A DNA stretch of 64,000 nt. It comes from Luteibacter sp. dw_328 (lineage in GTDB: Bacteria > Pseudomonadota > Gammaproteobacteria > Xanthomonadales > Rhodanobacteraceae). The stretch spans positions 62,001 to 126,000 of the forward strand of contig NZ_JAAVUW010000005.1 in the NCBI RefSeq assembly GCF_018449605.1. Reading direction: 5' to 3'. Each line of letters starts with the position of its first letter. Position 1 is the first letter of the stretch. Both the position numbers and the translations under genes were made by a program. The notes beneath the pieces are model-generated. The model saw only the letters and a program-made list of their open reading frames with translations, was not told where the DNA came from and did no database searches. This document shows positions 61,080 through 64,000 of the stretch, piece after piece.

Positions 61080-62399
61080 ATGATCGGGTACTACGTCGAA
61101 CTGGCAGCTCACAGCCTCAGGCGCAACAAGGTGCTGACGGCGTTGATGATCCTCGCGATCGCGGTCGGTATCGGCGCCAGCATGACGACCCTCACGATCA
61201 TGCACCTGCTCTCGGGCGACCCCTTGCGCGGGCGCAGTGGGCAAGTCTTTTATCCACAACTCGATGCCAATCCGGACTCGAAGGGTCGGCAGCCTTACGA
61301 CATGCTGGATTACCCGTCCGCGACGGATCTTTGGAGCGCACATCGCGCCGACCGCCAGGCGCTCGTCGTCAACAGCCACATCAAGCTGCAGGCGCCCGGG
61401 ACACGCCTTCCACCACTGATGCTGTCGATGCTATCGACGACGTCGGATTTCTTCCCCATGTTCGACGTCCCCTTTCGCTTCGGGCGAAGCTGGACGCCGG
61501 AAGACGATACCGCGCACGCGCGCGTCGCCGTGATTTCATCCGATCTCAACGACCGTCTGTTCGGCGGCGAGAACAGCGTCGGCAGGACAGTACGACTGAA
61601 GAACAGCGATGTGCGCGTTGTCGGCGTACTCGCTCCATGGCGCCCTTCCCCGCTTTTCTACGATGTGCGTGGCGGACGTTTTTCCAGTGGCGATACGGCG
61701 AACTTCTATGACAAACCGGAAGGCGTGATCACACCATTCTCCACGGCGCTGGAGATCAACGATGGCGGATTCCAACCTTTTACGTGCTGGGTGCTGCCCA
61801 TCACGCCGGGGCACCTGCAGAACTCGCAGTGCGTGTGGATCGCCCTCTGGGTGCAACTGGGCGACAGCGCCAAAGTCGACGCGTATCGACGTTTTCTCGA
61901 TGGCTACGTAGCCCAGCAACAGTCGCTCGGGCGGATCACCCGCACGGACAACACACGGCTGCGCAGCCTGACGGAGTGGCTCGACTTCAACGGCGTCGTC
62001 CCGAGTGACGTCAAGCTGCAGACGTCGCTGGCCTTCGCCTTCCTGGCGATCTGCCTGTGTAACGTCGTTGGTTTGCTACTGGCGAAGTTTCTTCGCCGCG
62101 GCGGCGAAATCGGTTTGCGACGCGCGATGGGTGCGACTCGCCGCGCCGTGTTCACGCAGTGCCTGGTTGAGGCGGGCGTGATCGGTGTCCTCGGCGGGCT
62201 CGGCGGCCTTCTCCTTACCGTGCTCGGGCTCTGGCTTGTTCGTCGACAGCCGCTTCCCTATGCCGACTTCGTCCATCTCGACGTATCGATGTTCGTGGTT
62301 ACGCTCCTGATCTCCGTAGGAGCGAGCCTGCTCGCGGGCCTGTTGCCCGCTGCGCGCGCCAGCCTGGTCGAGCCGGCCCTGCAGCTGAAGGTGCTTTGA
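61080..62399 (+). CDS. FtsX/MacB-type ABC permease 1
   Basis: A 439-aa permease with the MacB/FtsX layout: one N-terminal helix (NKVLTALMILAIAVGIGASMTTLTIM), a large periplasmic domain (residues about 50-310) and three C-terminal helices (LAFAFLAICLCNVVGLLLAKFL; CLVEAGVIGVLGGLGGLLLTVLGLWLV; FVVTLLISVGASLLAGLLPAARA). EIGLRRAMGATRRAVFTQ is the FtsX signature. The start at 61080 is used because GGAGG lies upstream and MIGYYVELAAHSLRRNK is a typical opening. It is followed one base later by a second permease. No ATPase gene lies in the window. Confidence 0.92.
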   Translation: MIGYYVELAAHSLRRNKVLTALMILAIAVGIGASMTTLTIMHLLSGDPLRGRSGQVFYPQLDANPDSKGRQPYDMLDYPSATDLWSAHRADRQALVVNSHIKLQAPGTRLPPLMLSMLSTTSDFFPMFDVPFRFGRSWTPEDDTAHARVAVISSDLNDRLFGGENSVGRTVRLKNSDVRVVGVLAPWRPSPLFYDVRGGRFSSGDTANFYDKPEGVITPFSTALEINDGGFQPFTCWVLPITPGHLQNSQCVWIALWVQLGDSAKVDAYRRFLDGYVAQQQSLGRITRTDNTRLRSLTEWLDFNGVVPSDVKLQTSLAFAFLAICLCNVVGLLLAKFLRRGGEIGLRRAMGATRRAVFTQCLVEAGVIGVLGGLGGLLLTVLGLWLVRRQPLPYADFVHLDVSMFVVTLLISVGASLLAGLLPAARASLVEPALQLKVL

Positions 62400-62400
62400 C

Positions 62401-63624
62401 ATGGGTAACCCGCAGATCCAGCCCGTTCTCGCCGCACTGCGCAAGCACCGCATAGCGACGATCGTCATCGCATGGGAGATTGCACTGGCGTGTGCCGTGC
62501 TATGCAACGCGTGCTTCCTGATTGCTGGCCGCGTCCAGGCCATGCACGTGCAGAGCGGTGTCGATGAACATGCGCTGGGTACTATCAAACTCGAGGGCTT
62601 CGAACCACAGCAGGCGAACGACCTCAACGCGCGCGTGGTCGCTGGATTGCGCGCGGTGCCCGGCGTGCAGTCGGTCAGCACGGTAAGCGCGGTACCTTTC
62701 GGAGAGCCCGGCGTCATCGCTGGTGTCCACCTCGATGCGGCCGGGCAGCAATTCGGTGGCGTCGTCGATTTCTACGTAGCGGGTCCCGGTGCAGCAAAGG
62801 CGATGGGGCTTCGGCCACTGACCGGACGCATGCCCGCACCGGACGAGTACATGCCGGTGGCGCAAATCGTTCCGAATGAAGCCCCGATCGTGATAACACG
62901 CGTTCTGGCGGAGCATTTCTGGCCCGGCCAGGATCCGCTCGACAAGATGCTCTGGAGTATGGACACCCACTTTCGTGTCGTCGGTGTCGTCGATCATCTG
63001 ACGATTCCGCAACCCGGTGCCGGCGAAGAGAAGGATGCGGACTGGTCGATCCTCGTGCCGGCCATGCCGGGTCCGCAGTTCGCCGGGAAATATCTCTTGC
63101 AAGCGAGCCCCGAGGACCTGCCACGCGTCATGCGCGATGCACGGACCGCCGTCCTCAAGATCGCCCCGGATGCGGTTCTCGACCTGGCACAGAGCCGGAC
63201 CGTCGACGAACTCCGTGAGACATTTTTCCTCAACGACCGCGTCATGACGGGGTTGCTGATCGCCGTCATCGTCGCGCTGCTCGGCACGACCGCACTGGGC
63301 ATCGTGGGACTGGCGAGTTTCTGGGTCGCACAACGCCGCCGACAGATCGGTGTCCGTCGCGCGCTCGGCGCGACGCGTGGAGACATCCTGCGTTACTTTC
63401 AGATCGAGAACTTCCTCATCGTCACGTTCGGCATCGCCCTGGGCATGATCCTGGCGTATGCGATCAACATGATCCTGATGAGCTTCTACGAGTTGCCGAG
63501 GCTGCCGTTCTGGTATCTGCCGGTCGGCGCGCTGGTGCTGTGGGTTCTCGGACAGCTGGCCGTGCTGGCGCCGGCCATGCGAGCAGCGGCGGTTCCGCCG
63601 GTGGCGGCCATACGATCCCTGTAG
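62401..63624 (+). CDS. FtsX/MacB-type ABC permease 2
   Basis: A 407-aa partner permease with the same layout: N-terminal helix, periplasmic domain (residues about 45-275) and a C-terminal three-helix block. QIGVRRALGATRGDILRYFQIENFLIV is the FtsX signature. The start is one base after the first permease stop, so they are coupled and probably form a heterodimer, as in macrolide/peptide-export or lipoprotein-handling MacB-like pairs. The ATPase must be encoded elsewhere or the pair may be partnerless. Confidence 0.92.
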   Translation: MGNPQIQPVLAALRKHRIATIVIAWEIALACAVLCNACFLIAGRVQAMHVQSGVDEHALGTIKLEGFEPQQANDLNARVVAGLRAVPGVQSVSTVSAVPFGEPGVIAGVHLDAAGQQFGGVVDFYVAGPGAAKAMGLRPLTGRMPAPDEYMPVAQIVPNEAPIVITRVLAEHFWPGQDPLDKMLWSMDTHFRVVGVVDHLTIPQPGAGEEKDADWSILVPAMPGPQFAGKYLLQASPEDLPRVMRDARTAVLKIAPDAVLDLAQSRTVDELRETFFLNDRVMTGLLIAVIVALLGTTALGIVGLASFWVAQRRRQIGVRRALGATRGDILRYFQIENFLIVTFGIALGMILAYAINMILMSFYELPRLPFWYLPVGALVLWVLGQLAVLAPAMRAAAVPPVAAIRSL

Positions 63625-63627
63625 AGA

Positions 63628-64000
63628 TCAGAACCGCCGGTAATGCAACGCCTCGGCAAGGTGATGCTGCTCCACGCAACCCGCCCCGCCTTCGAGGTCG
63701 GCAATGGTACGCGCCACGCGCAATACCCGGTGATAAGCACGTGCCGACGCGCCAAGTTTCTCGACGGCACCTTCCAGCCACTCGCGTTCGGCCGGGGGCA
63801 GCGCGCAGTCACGTTCGAGGTTGACCACGCTCAAATCGGAGTTCGGCTGTCCGGCGCGAAGGAGTGCCTTTTCGCGCGCATTGATGACACGGCGGCGAAC
63901 GGTGGCGCTGTCGTCGTCATGCGGGCCGCGTGGCGCGGTGAGATCGGAAATCGGAACACGGGGCACTTCGACGCAGATATCGATGCGATCCAGCAGCGGC
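63628..64000 (-). CDS. ComM/YifB-family AAA+ protein (partial, 5' end outside window)
   Basis: C-terminal 123 residues of a Mg-chelatase-like AAA+ protein (ComM, branch migration helicase of natural transformation in Vibrio and Haemophilus). PLLDRIDICVEVPRV just inside the window edge is the sensor region, followed by ALLRAGQPNSDL and the AYHRVLRVARTIADLEG helix typical of ComM, ending LAEALHYRR. It ends 3 bp from the convergent permease gene. Confidence 0.93.
   Translation of the reverse strand, partial: PLLDRIDICVEVPRVPISDLTAPRGPHDDDSATVRRRVINAREKALLRAGQPNSDLSVVNLERDCALPPAEREWLEGAVEKLGASARAYHRVLRVARTIADLEGGAGCVEQHHLAEALHYRRF

Overview
The window looks like a chromosomal segment of a high-GC gammaproteobacterium of the Xanthomonadales, most likely Rhodanobacteraceae (Luteibacter/Dyella-like). 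This is inferred from gene content and protein style, not from a database search: an unusually long PlsB (869 aa), an ABC/GldG-like operon beside mutM, the UbiJ-UbiB pair, clustered aceBA with a divergent LysR regulator, an RdgC-TtcA-aminotransferase cluster, and MarR-FUSC-DUF1656-HlyD efflux. I found no rRNA, tRNA, CRISPR array, insertion sequence or prophage. Both ends cut a gene: a fatty acid desaturase on the left and a ComM-like AAA+ protein on the right.

Layout. 1-9.2 kb: desaturase (partial); a four-gene ABC/GldG-like membrane operon running into mutM; tdk with an overlapping unknown gene; rep helicase. 9.2-12.5 kb: two tandem AI-2E-family permeases of identical length, a divergent e(P4)-type lipoprotein phosphatase, then a well-formed candidate small RNA gene (promoter 12356-12384, terminator 12458-12494). 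12.5-16.1 kb: an orphan lipoprotein and plsB. 16.2-26.5 kb: three tandem giant paralogues (1058, 1209 and 1095 aa) resembling the dermonecrotic-toxin-domain (DUF6543-like) family, the main accessory island of the window. 26.5-35 kb: ubiE, an M1 peptidase, an alpha/beta hydrolase, a YgjP-like metalloprotein, rdgC, an aromatic/aspartate aminotransferase, ttcA, a YdcH-like protein and a GNAT enzyme. 35-39 kb: a MarR-controlled FUSC/DUF1656/HlyD aromatic-acid-type efflux operon. 39-42 kb: two SDR enzymes with a divergent LysR regulator, and a DUF4156 lipoprotein.

42-49 kb: a double-domain M16 peptidase; a perfect-consensus sigma-54 promoter driving two tiny tandem membrane-peptide genes; trmL; ubiJ-ubiB; truC. 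49.3-52.5 kb: an accessory patch with a ParE-type toxin and probable antitoxin, arfB, an acyltransferase and two orphan genes. 52.5-56.5 kb: LysR regulator and the glyoxylate bypass (aceB, aceA). 56.6-64 kb: a TonB-dependent siderophore receptor, a cation:proton antiporter, a pair of FtsX/MacB-type permeases and the comM end.

The four things I would look at first are the toxin-like triplet with its RBS-masking leader hairpin, the new small RNA at about 12391-12494 with an operator-like dyad over its promoter, the sigma-54-driven micro-membrane-protein pair at 45368-45754, and the repeated use of strong 3' hairpins that lack a U-tract.
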